From: JBCCGE01 sp039029455
GTDB lineage: Bacteria > Pseudomonadota > Gammaproteobacteria > Arenicellales > Poriferihabitantaceae
DNA: 35,561 nt
Assembly (NCBI GenBank): GCA_039029455.1
Contig: JBCCGE010000032.1
Span: 1-35,561, forward strand
Reading direction: 5' to 3'
Under the pieces are notes generated by a model. It worked only from the letters and a program-made list of their open reading frames with translations, was not told the DNA's origin and made no database searches. The number at the start of each line of letters is the position of its first letter. Position 1 is the first letter of the stretch. The translations under genes were made by a program, and so were the position numbers. This document shows positions 23,803-31,292 of this stretch, one piece after another.

Positions 23803-24654
23803 ATGAATTTGTTTCAATCCGTTCGCACGGCTCTTCGTTTACTTATGCTGACTGCGTGCGTATTGCTGTTACCGATTTATTCCGTGTCAGCGGCCAGCAT
23901 GGCGACCTATTTCGCTCCTGCCGAACAGACACAGAGTGTTTCTGACGACGTAGAATTGACGCATGATTTGTGGCAGTCACTGCTGGATGACTATCTGATA
24001 AAAGACGGCTCAGGGGTCAATCGTTTCGATTATTCGGGCGTAAGCCCGGCAGACAAATCGAAACTCGAAACCTATCTCGACGAATTGCAGGGTGTGGTCG
24101 TAACCCGCCTGCCCCGAGACGAGCAAATGGCCTACTGGATCAATCTCTACAATGCGCTGACCATAAAGGTCATACTTGACCACTACCCAGTGGCCAGTAT
24201 CCGGGATATTTCCTACGGTCTGCTCGACTGGGGCCCCTGGCCTGAGGAGCTGGTAATCGTCGAGGGGTACGAACTCAGTCTGAATAACATCGAGCACGAT
24301 ATTCTTCGGCCGTTATTTACGGATAACAGAATTCACTATGCTGTAAATTGTGCCTCCATCGGGTGCCCCAATTTACAAATGTCAGTATTTCGGGGTCCGA
24401 ACCTTGATCAGATGCTCGATCAGGCCGCCGTCGAATTCATCAATCATCCACGTGCAGTCTCCGTTCGTGATAAATCCCTGACGCTGTCCAGTATCTACGA
24501 ATGGTATTACACCGATTTTGCTCGCACTGACTCCGATCTGATTGCACATCTGCGACAGTACGCCAGACCGGCGCTGCTGCAAAAGCTGGAGAGTGATCTG
24601 AGAATCGTTGACTACGTTTACGACTGGTCACTTAATCTACCTGACGCTGACTGA
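23803..24654 (+). CDS. Exported DUF547 protein
   Basis: A 283-residue protein with an N-terminal signal peptide (hydrophobic core about residues 12-28, cleavage probably after SVSA or AAS) followed by a DUF547 domain. The hallmark blocks are QMAYWINLYNALTIKVIL, LSLNNIEHDILRP and IHYAVNCASIGCPNL, the last containing the family's conserved cysteine pair. DUF547 proteins are periplasmic or secreted with no settled function. The stop codon is directly followed by the ATG of a GT2 glycosyltransferase, so the two are very likely co-translated. Confidence 0.9.
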   Translation: MNLFQSVRTALRLLMLTACVLLLPIYSVSAASMATYFAPAEQTQSVSDDVELTHDLWQSLLDDYLIKDGSGVNRFDYSGVSPADKSKLETYLDELQGVVVTRLPRDEQMAYWINLYNALTIKVILDHYPVASIRDISYGLLDWGPWPEELVIVEGYELSLNNIEHDILRPLFTDNRIHYAVNCASIGCPNLQMSVFRGPNLDQMLDQAAVEFINHPRAVSVRDKSLTLSSIYEWYYTDFARTDSDLIAHLRQYARPALLQKLESDLRIVDYVYDWSLNLPDAD

Positions 24655-25365
24655 ATGTTGCACAACCAAACGGTCGGTCTGGTTATACCCGCTTTCAATG
24701 AAGAGCAGTCCATAACACACGTTCTTCAGGGGATTCCCAATATCGTCGATTTTGTTACTGTGGTTGATAACGGTTCAACAGATTCAACGGCTCGCCTGGC
24801 ATCGGCCGCGGGAGCAACCGTGGTGTCACAACCGGTGCGGGGGTACGGAGCGGCCTGCATTGCGGGGATTCGTCATTTAAATCGTCAGCATCAACCTGAT
24901 CTGATTGCATTCATGGATGCGGACTTTAGTGATTACCCTGAAGATCTGATCGATTTATGTAATGAAGTCGCCAGTGGTCGTGCAGATCTGGCGATTGGTA
25001 ATCGATCTGTCCAGGACTGCGAGAGTGAATCGATGTTCTGGCACCAGCGTCTGGGAAACTGGATTATCTGCTGTGTGATTTATGTTTTACACGGCGCCCG
25101 GTTTGGTGATCTGGGTCCCATGCGCTGCATCAACAGCACGTTTCTGAAATCTTTGCGCATGTCGGATATGGATTTCGGCTGGACCGTCGAAATGCAACTG
25201 AAATCACAGCTTCAGCAGGCTCGAATCTCTCAGCTACCCGTTCGCTACCGCCCGCGGATTGGGCATTCGAAAATTTCCGGTACCATAAAAGGCACGTTAC
25301 TGGCGGCCTACAAAATGTTGTACTGGGTTTTTAGACTCTATTTTGCAAGAGTACTGCGCCACTAG
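24655..25365 (+). CDS. Family 2 glycosyltransferase
   Basis: A 236-residue GT-A glycosyltransferase of the dolichyl-phosphate-mannose-synthase-like group. VGLVIPAFNEEQSI (7-20) is the nucleotide-binding start, VVDNGSTDST follows, and the metal-binding DXD is MDADFSDYPEDL (D88, D90). The protein has no long membrane anchor, only a weakly hydrophobic C-terminal end. It probably makes a polyprenyl-phosphate sugar donor or glycosylates a lipid. The convergent GT-C-like membrane protein next door, whose family commonly uses such polyprenyl donors, makes that pairing plausible. Its TAG stop lies in a CTAG that also encodes the stop of that neighbour. Confidence 0.88.
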   Translation: MLHNQTVGLVIPAFNEEQSITHVLQGIPNIVDFVTVVDNGSTDSTARLASAAGATVVSQPVRGYGAACIAGIRHLNRQHQPDLIAFMDADFSDYPEDLIDLCNEVASGRADLAIGNRSVQDCESESMFWHQRLGNWIICCVIYVLHGARFGDLGPMRCINSTFLKSLRMSDMDFGWTVEMQLKSQLQQARISQLPVRYRPRIGHSKISGTIKGTLLAAYKMLYWVFRLYFARVLRH

Positions 25366-26681
25366 GGTATCTGCAGATTCAGCTTTTTTTTGTTCGAAAC
25401 AGATCGAAGATCAAACCAGATCGCGACTGCAAGCGCACAATACTGCAACGCATAGGCCCAGGGATGAATCTGGTACGCCTCAAGTAAGGATGCTGGCAGG
25501 CCAATCCCGGTGTAGTAAGAAAGAACGATCGCGATCGACCAGACCCAGGGAGACACTAATCCGGTTGCGGCCGCAAATGGAAGCATCCAAATCAGATACC
25601 AGGCGTTCACCACCGGCGACAGTAAGAAAAACGCCATATACACGATGGTTGCGAACACGGGTACCCAGTGGATGTCGTTTCTACTGACATATCGAAGACT
25701 GGCGATCATCATTGCTCCCCATACTGTCGCAAACAGCAGCAGGCTGATAACTCGAGCCGGTTGATCCGCGAGCACGGTATCTAACAATCCGAACAGGCTG
25801 TGATTGAACTGCCAGTGTTGAGCAAACAGGCCCAGAGTGGAGAAGTCGGCCGCACCAGAAATCAGAAACGGTAAATAAATAATGCACAAAACGACGGGGA
25901 AAATTGGCCATGCGCGTTTGGGTATATACAGCAGTAGCAATGGCGCCAGAATCCACGCAAAAACTTTGCTTGCGCAGGCAGTCGCGAGAAATACGACTGA
26001 TGTTCTGAATCGGCCCGAAGTTAAAGCAGTAAACGCGGCCAGTAGAAAAACGATTCCAACGACATCGGGATGAGCATTGATGACGGTTTCTTTGATGACC
26101 AGTGGACACCATGCATACAGCAAAACACCTGACGGTCTGCAAAAACGAGTCATCAGAAGAATAATGAGAACGTCGAGGACGGCGAAAATTATTTTCAGTC
26201 CAACCAGACTGTCGCCACTAACCATCCAGGCAAACGCAAAAATTCCCTGCAGTACAGGCGGGTAGATGGTCTCCACTTCGGGGTAATTAACGAACAGGCT
26301 CAGATCTCGACAGGCCTCGATGGAGCCCGTCATGTCGAGGATCGATTGTGGACTGATTCCGTATGGAGACCCCTGCGCCCAAAACACGCAACCATCCAGC
26401 AGGAATCGATAGTAGTCATCTTCGAGCAGCGGCGCCGATGTCACCGCAATGATGCGGTAAATCACAGCATAAGCGAGCATGGATCTGAAGGACAACAGCC
26501 GAGCGCCATTGCGCACAATGCCTGTCCAGAACACAAGTAATCCCGCTGCCAGGCTGGCGGCAGTCAAAAAGTGAATCGGTTCGGAAACATGATGACTGAC
26601 AAGCGCCAGCGCGCTGTACAGGCCTAACAACACCAGTGCGGGCGGGTGAAGGTTTAAACTACCACTGTTGTTCACTAACAA
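25362..26681 (-). CDS. Multi-pass GT-C-type mannosyltransferase-like protein (GT87/DUF2029-like)
   Basis: A 439-residue integral membrane protein with about eleven hydrophobic segments. The first periplasmic loop contains LLEDDYYRFLLDG (E87, D88, D89), the acidic motif expected for GT-C enzymes that use polyprenyl-phosphate sugars. WAQGSPYG and YPPVLQGIFAF are typical for the GT87/MptB-like group, and LLSPVVNAWYLIWMLPF is near the C-terminus. The sugar is not identifiable. It converges on the GT2 gene, sharing the palindromic CTAG for both stop codons, so the genes are not one operon, although they may act in one glycosylation route. Confidence 0.75.
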   Translation of the reverse strand: MLVNNSGSLNLHPPALVLLGLYSALALVSHHVSEPIHFLTAASLAAGLLVFWTGIVRNGARLLSFRSMLAYAVIYRIIAVTSAPLLEDDYYRFLLDGCVFWAQGSPYGISPQSILDMTGSIEACRDLSLFVNYPEVETIYPPVLQGIFAFAWMVSGDSLVGLKIIFAVLDVLIILLMTRFCRPSGVLLYAWCPLVIKETVINAHPDVVGIVFLLAAFTALTSGRFRTSVVFLATACASKVFAWILAPLLLLYIPKRAWPIFPVVLCIIYLPFLISGAADFSTLGLFAQHWQFNHSLFGLLDTVLADQPARVISLLLFATVWGAMMIASLRYVSRNDIHWVPVFATIVYMAFFLLSPVVNAWYLIWMLPFAAATGLVSPWVWSIAIVLSYYTGIGLPASLLEAYQIHPWAYALQYCALAVAIWFDLRSVSNKKKLNLQIP

Positions 26682-26767
26682 AAGTTTAATTCACCATGAG
26701 AACTAATCGATGCAAACGTGGTCTGTATGATTGTCTGTTGAATATAGTGCGAAATCGTTCGAGTATC

Positions 26768-27088
26768 ATGAAAATCAATTCGGTAACTGCTGCCCGCAGT
26801 TTCATCACCGCGATTGCGATGATGCTGCTTTTGCCGGGAATGACGCTGGCCTCCGGTTCCGGTAATGGAACATGGTCTGCCGGTGATTATCATAAGGGTA
26901 AGCAGGTTTTTCTGAAAAAACTGTATTGTGACACTTGTCCACTTGCGGGTGAGACGTTGACTCGTGAGTTCGTGCAACAGCTGATGCCGGATATTGCTCA
27001 TGATGGACAGCTCGGTCGAAATCTTTCGTTTCGCGAGCGCCAGTCCGTTCGACATTTCCTTCGCACCAAGTTCAATTTGACCATTTAA
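26768..27088 (+). CDS. Small exported CxxCP protein, degenerate cytochrome-c-like
   Basis: A 106-residue predicted periplasmic protein. I place the start at the ATG at 26768 (MKINSVTAAR), which gives a proper signal peptide ending MTLAS; the frame is open from 26696. The mature part reads GDYHKGKQVFLKKLYCDTCPLAG, which resembles the haem-attachment helix of small c-type cytochromes but has CDTCP (C54, C57, P58) instead of CxxCH, so covalent haem binding in the usual way is not expected. The C-terminal half LSFRERQSVRHFLRTKFNL resembles the last helix of such cytochromes. The remaining cysteines might form a disulfide or bind metal. It is monocistronic, with an intrinsic terminator 25 bp past its stop. 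Confidence 0.7.
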   Translation: MKINSVTAARSFITAIAMMLLLPGMTLASGSGNGTWSAGDYHKGKQVFLKKLYCDTCPLAGETLTREFVQQLMPDIAHDGQLGRNLSFRERQSVRHFLRTKFNLTI

Positions 27089-27113
27089 CCTCAATTGCTT
27101 CCTCTCGTTGTGA

Positions 27114-27139
27114 GCCGGGCAAAAGCCCGGCTTTTTTTT
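27114..27139 (+). terminator. Intrinsic terminator after the CxxCP gene
   Basis: GCCGGGC, an AAAA loop and GCCCGGC form a perfect 7-bp G/C-only stem, followed by eight T's. This is the clearest rho-independent terminator in the window and separates the small exported protein from the bd-oxidase operon. Confidence 0.93.
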
Positions 27140-27141
27140 AT

Positions 27142-27290
27142 CCACAGGGATGTGGTGTATGCCGCGGGCGCAGGATGCGCAGGAGAGGCGGTCAACAGGG
27201 ATGTGGGCAGGCATCAGCTCCTGCATTGTCTGCATTCACGCCATCCCTGGCGCTCGTATGCCGCGGGGGCAGGACGTGCTGGAGAGCGAC
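27142..27290. repeat. Nested direct and inverted repeat block
   Basis: An untranslated block in the 305-bp gap between the CxxCP gene and the regulator. Two 33-bp direct copies starting TATGCCGCGGG lie at 27158-27190 and 27257-27289 with only a few mismatches. CCACA-GGGA-TGTGG (27142-27155) is a hairpin with a near copy at 27192-27205. CAGGGATG (27196-27203) pairs with CATCCCTG (27242-27249), enclosing a second hairpin GCAGG...CCTGC. This organisation is what dispersed intergenic repeat elements look like, but only one block occurs in the window, so genome-wide copy number is unknown. Confidence 0.55.
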
Positions 27291-27336
27291 TTATGAATAT
27301 ATGGGCAGACAGAGGTTCTCGAATCAGCATAAATCC

Positions 27337-27364
27337 TTGAATTTTTTCTGCTTAATACTATAAT
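27337..27364 (+). promoter_or_regulatory. Promoter of the regulator-bd oxidase operon
   Basis: TTGAAT (27337-27342) and a perfect TATAAT (27359-27364) with a 16-base spacer form a strong sigma-70 type promoter. The transcription start would fall near 27371, within the operator repeats and only about 20 bases before the GTG start codon. Confidence 0.75.
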
Positions 27365-27390
27365 TTCAGTAATTACAGAAATTACAGAAA
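27364..27390. promoter_or_regulatory. Three contiguous 9-bp half-sites (probable operator)
   Basis: TTACAGAAA occurs twice in perfect tandem (27373-27381 and 27382-27390) and is preceded by an inverted copy, TTTCAGTAA (27364-27372), that matches 8 of 9 when complemented. The first two form an 18-bp near-palindrome, TTTCAGTAATTACAGAAA. The block overlaps the predicted transcription start, so binding would block RNA polymerase. The adjacent GbsR/MarR-type gene is the obvious candidate to bind it, giving autoregulation. Its occupancy is inference. Confidence 0.65.
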
Positions 27391-27393
27391 TTT

Positions 27394-27939
27394 GTGAATT
27401 CAACAATCGATAGTTTTATCATCCATTTCGGTGAAATGGGCAGCCGCTGGGGTATTAACCGTACTGTGGGTCAGATGTACGCACTGCTTTATTTGAGTGA
27501 GGAGCCGCTCAATGCGGAGCAAATCTGCACCAGGCTGGATCTGTCACGATCCAATGTCAGTATGGGGTTAAAGGAACTGCAGTCCTGGAGGCTGGTCAAG
27601 CTGAAACATCTGCCCGGAGATCGAAGAGACTATTTCTCAACGCCTGAGGACGTGACTGAAATTGCGATCACATTGCTGGAGGAAAGAAAAAAGCGTGAGC
27701 TTGACCCAACAATGAGTATGTTGCGGGATACCCTGATTCAGCTGGACAATGACGATGATCAGGGATATGCAGTTCGAAAGATGCGAGAAATGTGTGACAT
27801 GATGGAACAGACATCTCGTTGGGCAGATGAGTTAATAAACATGGATCGAAAATCGCTTCAAAAACTGATGGTTATGGGTTCTCTTGCCGGTAAGGTACTT
27901 AGTTTCGCTTTACCAAAATCGAATCAAGAAGCCGTGTGA
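27394..27939 (+). CDS. GbsR/MarR-family transcriptional regulator
   Basis: A 181-residue DNA-binding protein of the GbsR branch of the MarR superfamily. The winged helix is residues about 20-80: GINRTVGQMYALLYLSEEPLNAEQICTRLDLSRSNVSMGLKELQSWRLV is the helix-turn-helix, followed by the wing KHLPGDRRDYFST. The C-terminal half is helical and probably dimerises. The start is GTG at 27394 with no clear ribosome-binding site, and the leader is made of the operator repeats. The stop overlaps the oxidase start as TGATG, so it is the first gene of a three-gene operon and most likely a local repressor of the bd oxidase. The signal it senses cannot be read from the sequence. Confidence 0.88.
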   Translation: MNSTIDSFIIHFGEMGSRWGINRTVGQMYALLYLSEEPLNAEQICTRLDLSRSNVSMGLKELQSWRLVKLKHLPGDRRDYFSTPEDVTEIAITLLEERKKRELDPTMSMLRDTLIQLDNDDDQGYAVRKMREMCDMMEQTSRWADELINMDRKSLQKLMVMGSLAGKVLSFALPKSNQEAV

Positions 27940-29291
27940 TGGATCCGCTGGCGCTGGCCCGTATACAGTTTGCGGCGAATATCAGTTTTCATATACTGTT
28001 CCCGACGATTACGATTGCTCTCGCCTGGTTGCTGGTGATGTTTAAGTTCATGCATCACCGTACCGGCGACAATCGATGGATGGCAGCCTACGGGTTTTGG
28101 GTCAAAATATTTGCCCTGACATTTGCTCTGGGCGTCGTCAGTGGAATTACGATGTCGTTCCAGTTCGGCACAAACTGGCCGGGCTTCATGGAGACGGTGG
28201 GCAATATCGCAGGTCCACTGCTGGCTTACGAAATACTGACCGCATTTTTCCTTGAAGCCACCTTTCTCGGCATCATGCTGTTCGGTAACGGACGGGTTTC
28301 AAACCGTGTTCATACTCTGGCAACAACCCTGGTCGCAATGTCGACGTCCATGTCGGCATACTGGATTCTCGTACTGAATACCTGGATGCAGCATCCTGTA
28401 GGCTTCGAAATGATCGACGGGCAGGCGTTTCCGACAGACTGGTCTGCAATACTCTGGAACGATTCACTGATACTCAGGTTTTCGCATATGATGCTGGCCA
28501 GTGGTCTGACGGCGTCTTTTTTGATGGCGGGAGTGTCATCGTATCGATGGCTTCGGGGTGACACTGCGCTGGGCGTTAAGGCCGCCCTCAGGACCGGCGT
28601 CACGGCTGCTGCCATTATTATTCCGATCCAAATCTGGGTGGGCGATACTCATGGACTGGATACCCTGAAGGTTCAGCCGCAAAAGATTGCTGCGATTGAG
28701 GCGATATGGGAAACCGAACAGGGTGCCCCGTTGTTATTGTTTGCCTGGCCTGACGAAGAGACCAGGAGTAATAAATTTGAAATCGGGATCCCGAAGGGTG
28801 CCAGTCTGATACTGACTCACAGCCTTAATGGAGAAATTCGTGGTCTAAATGAGTTCGAAGGTGGGCATCCGCCCGTAGCACCGGTGTTTTTTGCATTTCG
28901 GGTTATGGTGGGGATCGGTTTTCTGATGTTATTCGTATCGTGGATCGCCGCGTGGCAGATGCGGAACAACGATACGCCGTCCCGACGTGTGGGTAAGGTA
29001 TTGGTGTGGATGTCCTTTTCAGGCTGGTTCGCCACACTGGCGGGGTGGTATGTCACCGAGATCGGTCGTCAACCTTATCTTGTCTCGGGGGTGCTGCGAA
29101 CCGCGGATGCCGTATCGGCAGTACCCGCGCCGGCGTTGCTGACGACGCTGGTGGTCTACTTGTGCCTTTACGCTTTCCTGCTGGTTGCCTACGTCACCAC
29201 TATTTTTTATATGGCGAGAAAAGGGTCTAATCTTGGGCGTGTTGAGGAACTGCCCAAAGAGGAAATCAACGCACTTGGGGTGGCGGGATGA
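27939..29291 (+). CDS. Cytochrome bd-type quinol oxidase subunit I (CioA/CydA)
   Basis: A 450-residue haem-bearing subunit that oxidises quinol and reduces oxygen at the inner membrane. The haem ligands are visible: H18 in ISFHILFP, a His in LRFSHMMLASG (equivalent to E. coli H186), and Met in FFAFRVMVGIGF (equivalent to E. coli M393). The quinol-site block QPQKIAAIEAIWET and GWYVTEIGRQP are also intact. With 450 residues and a short Q-loop it matches the cyanide-insensitive (Cio) type more than E. coli CydA (522). The ATG at 27939 overlaps the regulator stop; the GTG at 27936 is an alternative. No small CydX-like gene was seen. Confidence 0.93.
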   Translation: MDPLALARIQFAANISFHILFPTITIALAWLLVMFKFMHHRTGDNRWMAAYGFWVKIFALTFALGVVSGITMSFQFGTNWPGFMETVGNIAGPLLAYEILTAFFLEATFLGIMLFGNGRVSNRVHTLATTLVAMSTSMSAYWILVLNTWMQHPVGFEMIDGQAFPTDWSAILWNDSLILRFSHMMLASGLTASFLMAGVSSYRWLRGDTALGVKAALRTGVTAAAIIIPIQIWVGDTHGLDTLKVQPQKIAAIEAIWETEQGAPLLLFAWPDEETRSNKFEIGIPKGASLILTHSLNGEIRGLNEFEGGHPPVAPVFFAFRVMVGIGFLMLFVSWIAAWQMRNNDTPSRRVGKVLVWMSFSGWFATLAGWYVTEIGRQPYLVSGVLRTADAVSAVPAPALLTTLVVYLCLYAFLLVAYVTTIFYMARKGSNLGRVEELPKEEINALGVAG

Positions 29292-30289
29292 CCGAAAATC
29301 TCGACTGGCTGCCGGTTGCATTCGCTGGAATGATGGCACTGGCAATGCTGATCTATGCCATCCTCGACGGTTACGATCTGGGCGTCGGTATTCTGCTGCC
29401 GGAAGCCAATGCCGACGAGAAAGACCGGATGATCGCGTCAATAGGACCTTTCTGGGACGCGAATGAAACCTGGCTTGTCCTTGGCGTCGGACTTTTGCTT
29501 GTGGCCTTTCCGAAAGCACACGGAATTGTGCTGTCAACACTTTACCTGCCGGTCGCATCTATGCTGATTGGCCTTATCCTGAGGGGTGTTGCGTTCGACT
29601 TTCGCGCCAAGGCTAAAACACAAACCAAGACCCTTTGGGATCGATTGTTTTTTGCCGGGTCCCTGATGGCCGCCATGTCGCAGGGGTATATGCTGGGTCG
29701 CTATATTACCGGCTTTGATCCATCTACAGGTGCGCTCGGTTTTGCGGTTTTGAGCGGACTGTGCGTGGCCGCCGGGTATGCATTGATCGGTGCATGCTGG
29801 CTGATTATGAAAACAGAAGATGTTCTTCAGCGAAAGGCCATTAAATGGGGGAGGACCTATCTTCTGGTGACGTGTGTTGGCATTGTCAGCGTGTCTATTG
29901 TGAATCCACTGGTCAACAGCCGAATATTCGATCGCTGGTTTGCAGTACCCGAAATTTTCTGGCTGGCACCTGTGCCGGTTATTACAGCGGTTCTGGCTAT
30001 CCTGTGTTACCGATCGCTTCGATCCTTGCCGAAGGAAGGTGATAAACACTGCTGGATTCCATTTGCCTGCACGGTGGGCATTAATGTTCTTGCTTTCGCC
30101 GGACTCGCATACAGTTTTTTCCCTTATATCGTCCCGGACCAGCTGACAATCTGGGAAGCCGCGAGTGCAACCGGCTCACTGCTGTTTATATTTTACGGTG
30201 TCTGCGTGGTTTTGCCGGCAATTTTGCTGTACACAGCATTTTCATACCGCGTATTTTGGGGGAAGGCTGTGCCTCTGAAGTACGACTAG
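29288..30289 (+). CDS. Cytochrome bd-type quinol oxidase subunit II (CioB/CydB)
   Basis: The 333-residue partner of subunit I, with eight or more membrane segments and the usual length for CioB. The N-terminal ILDGYDLGVGILLPEA is diagnostic of the family, and FWDANETWLVLGVGLLLVAFP and MSQGYMLGRYITGF follow in the expected order. The subunit stabilises the oxidase and assists haem insertion; it carries no haem itself. ATG overlaps the subunit I stop as ATGA (29288-29291), so translation is coupled. The operon appears to end here: the next gene starts 82 bp later. Confidence 0.93.
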   Translation: MTENLDWLPVAFAGMMALAMLIYAILDGYDLGVGILLPEANADEKDRMIASIGPFWDANETWLVLGVGLLLVAFPKAHGIVLSTLYLPVASMLIGLILRGVAFDFRAKAKTQTKTLWDRLFFAGSLMAAMSQGYMLGRYITGFDPSTGALGFAVLSGLCVAAGYALIGACWLIMKTEDVLQRKAIKWGRTYLLVTCVGIVSVSIVNPLVNSRIFDRWFAVPEIFWLAPVPVITAVLAILCYRSLRSLPKEGDKHCWIPFACTVGINVLAFAGLAYSFFPYIVPDQLTIWEAASATGSLLFIFYGVCVVLPAILLYTAFSYRVFWGKAVPLKYD

Positions 30290-30371
30290 TTCAGAGAACG
30301 TCGTCGGCAAAGAGTATGTAAGCGGTCTGGAGATCGATTACTATACGGCGATTTAATTTCACCTGAGCCCC

Positions 30372-31292
30372 ATGCCACTCCTGTTGACTGGAATTATCGT
30401 TGCGCTGCAGGCGTGTTGGTTCTTGTTTGAGTCGACCGTCAGCGTTGCATTATTCAGCTGGTGGTGGATTCCACAGGTTGCCGCATTCGCTCTGGTCGGA
30501 TGGCTGGTTTCAAAGTCCACAGCAGTTTCCGTTACCGTAAAGCTGATCGCAATTTTTTGCCTGGGAGTTGCCGTATTATTAATACAGTGGGTGTTTTACG
30601 ACACCATGACGCTATTTTTATCCGGGGCTCTGATTCTTGGATTTCTGGTGATTGCGAAACACTGGATAGCGAACGACATTACTGCGATACGGTGTTTCCA
30701 GCTCACAGTCGCGCTTATATCGGTTTCACTGGTTGTTCTGCCGGTATCGATTAATCGGATCACGGTAAAGCTGCCCAGCCTGTCCGCCGATACTCGTCTT
30801 GAACTGCAGGCCGGTGTAGAGGCCAAACCGGTTCAGAGCGGACGTCACTATCAGCATGTGGACAGTCCGGGGGAGTTAAAAATTTACCTCTCCACTCAGA
30901 TATATTTCCAGCAACCCCACGATCCTCCGGTGCTTAAAGTTTCAATCGAGCGTGAACGGATCGTTGTTGTGTTACAGGACATTTATTATGAGTATGCGGT
31001 TGGGTTTTTGAAATTGTCACTGCGCAAAATCTTCGGTGCAGACCTGCAGTCCATCAAGCCCGCTCAGGGATCCGACGATTTTCAGATGGTGATACCGCCA
31101 ACGGGCGGGTTGAAACTCGAGCAGTTCAAAGTCGGGGATTCGATTTTGCTTCAACTGCCCAATATGGCAGACCATAAACTGAGCTGGAAGGATCGGCTCA
31201 TCGTTCCTGTCGGCCGGTTGGCGTTCTGGTTGTTTGCTGCGTTTCTGATCTGGCACTGGCGTCCTCAGCGCCCACACGGTGGCCGACAGTGA
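30372..31292 (+). CDS. Unknown membrane protein
   Basis: A 306-residue protein I do not recognise. Four hydrophobic segments lie in the first 130 residues (roughly 5-24, 27-46, 57-75 and 77-95, with another near 107-127). They are followed by a roughly 145-residue extracytoplasmic-looking domain rich in strands and charged residues (KIYLSTQIYFQ, FQMVIPPTGGL), and one C-terminal helix (LAFWLFAAFLIWHW). The order suggests a domain displayed on one side of the membrane. It begins 82 bp after the oxidase subunit II gene and overlaps the next membrane protein by 4 bp (GTGA), so those two form a pair. A role in respiration is only a position-based guess. Confidence 0.65.
   Translation: MPLLLTGIIVALQACWFLFESTVSVALFSWWWIPQVAAFALVGWLVSKSTAVSVTVKLIAIFCLGVAVLLIQWVFYDTMTLFLSGALILGFLVIAKHWIANDITAIRCFQLTVALISVSLVVLPVSINRITVKLPSLSADTRLELQAGVEAKPVQSGRHYQHVDSPGELKIYLSTQIYFQQPHDPPVLKVSIERERIVVVLQDIYYEYAVGFLKLSLRKIFGADLQSIKPAQGSDDFQMVIPPTGGLKLEQFKVGDSILLQLPNMADHKLSWKDRLIVPVGRLAFWLFAAFLIWHWRPQRPHGGRQ

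Noticed and set aside
26696..26767. A longer N-terminus for the CxxCP protein
   Set aside because: The extra 24 residues are basic and precede a complete signal peptide that begins naturally at the ATG at 26768.
27095..27340. An 81-codon open frame across the terminator and repeat block
   Set aside because: It runs through a strong terminator hairpin and repeated DNA, and has no ribosome-binding site or family resemblance.
29019..29558. A 179-codon minus-strand frame opposite the bd oxidase junction
   Set aside because: It overlaps both oxidase subunits completely and shows no protein-like composition.
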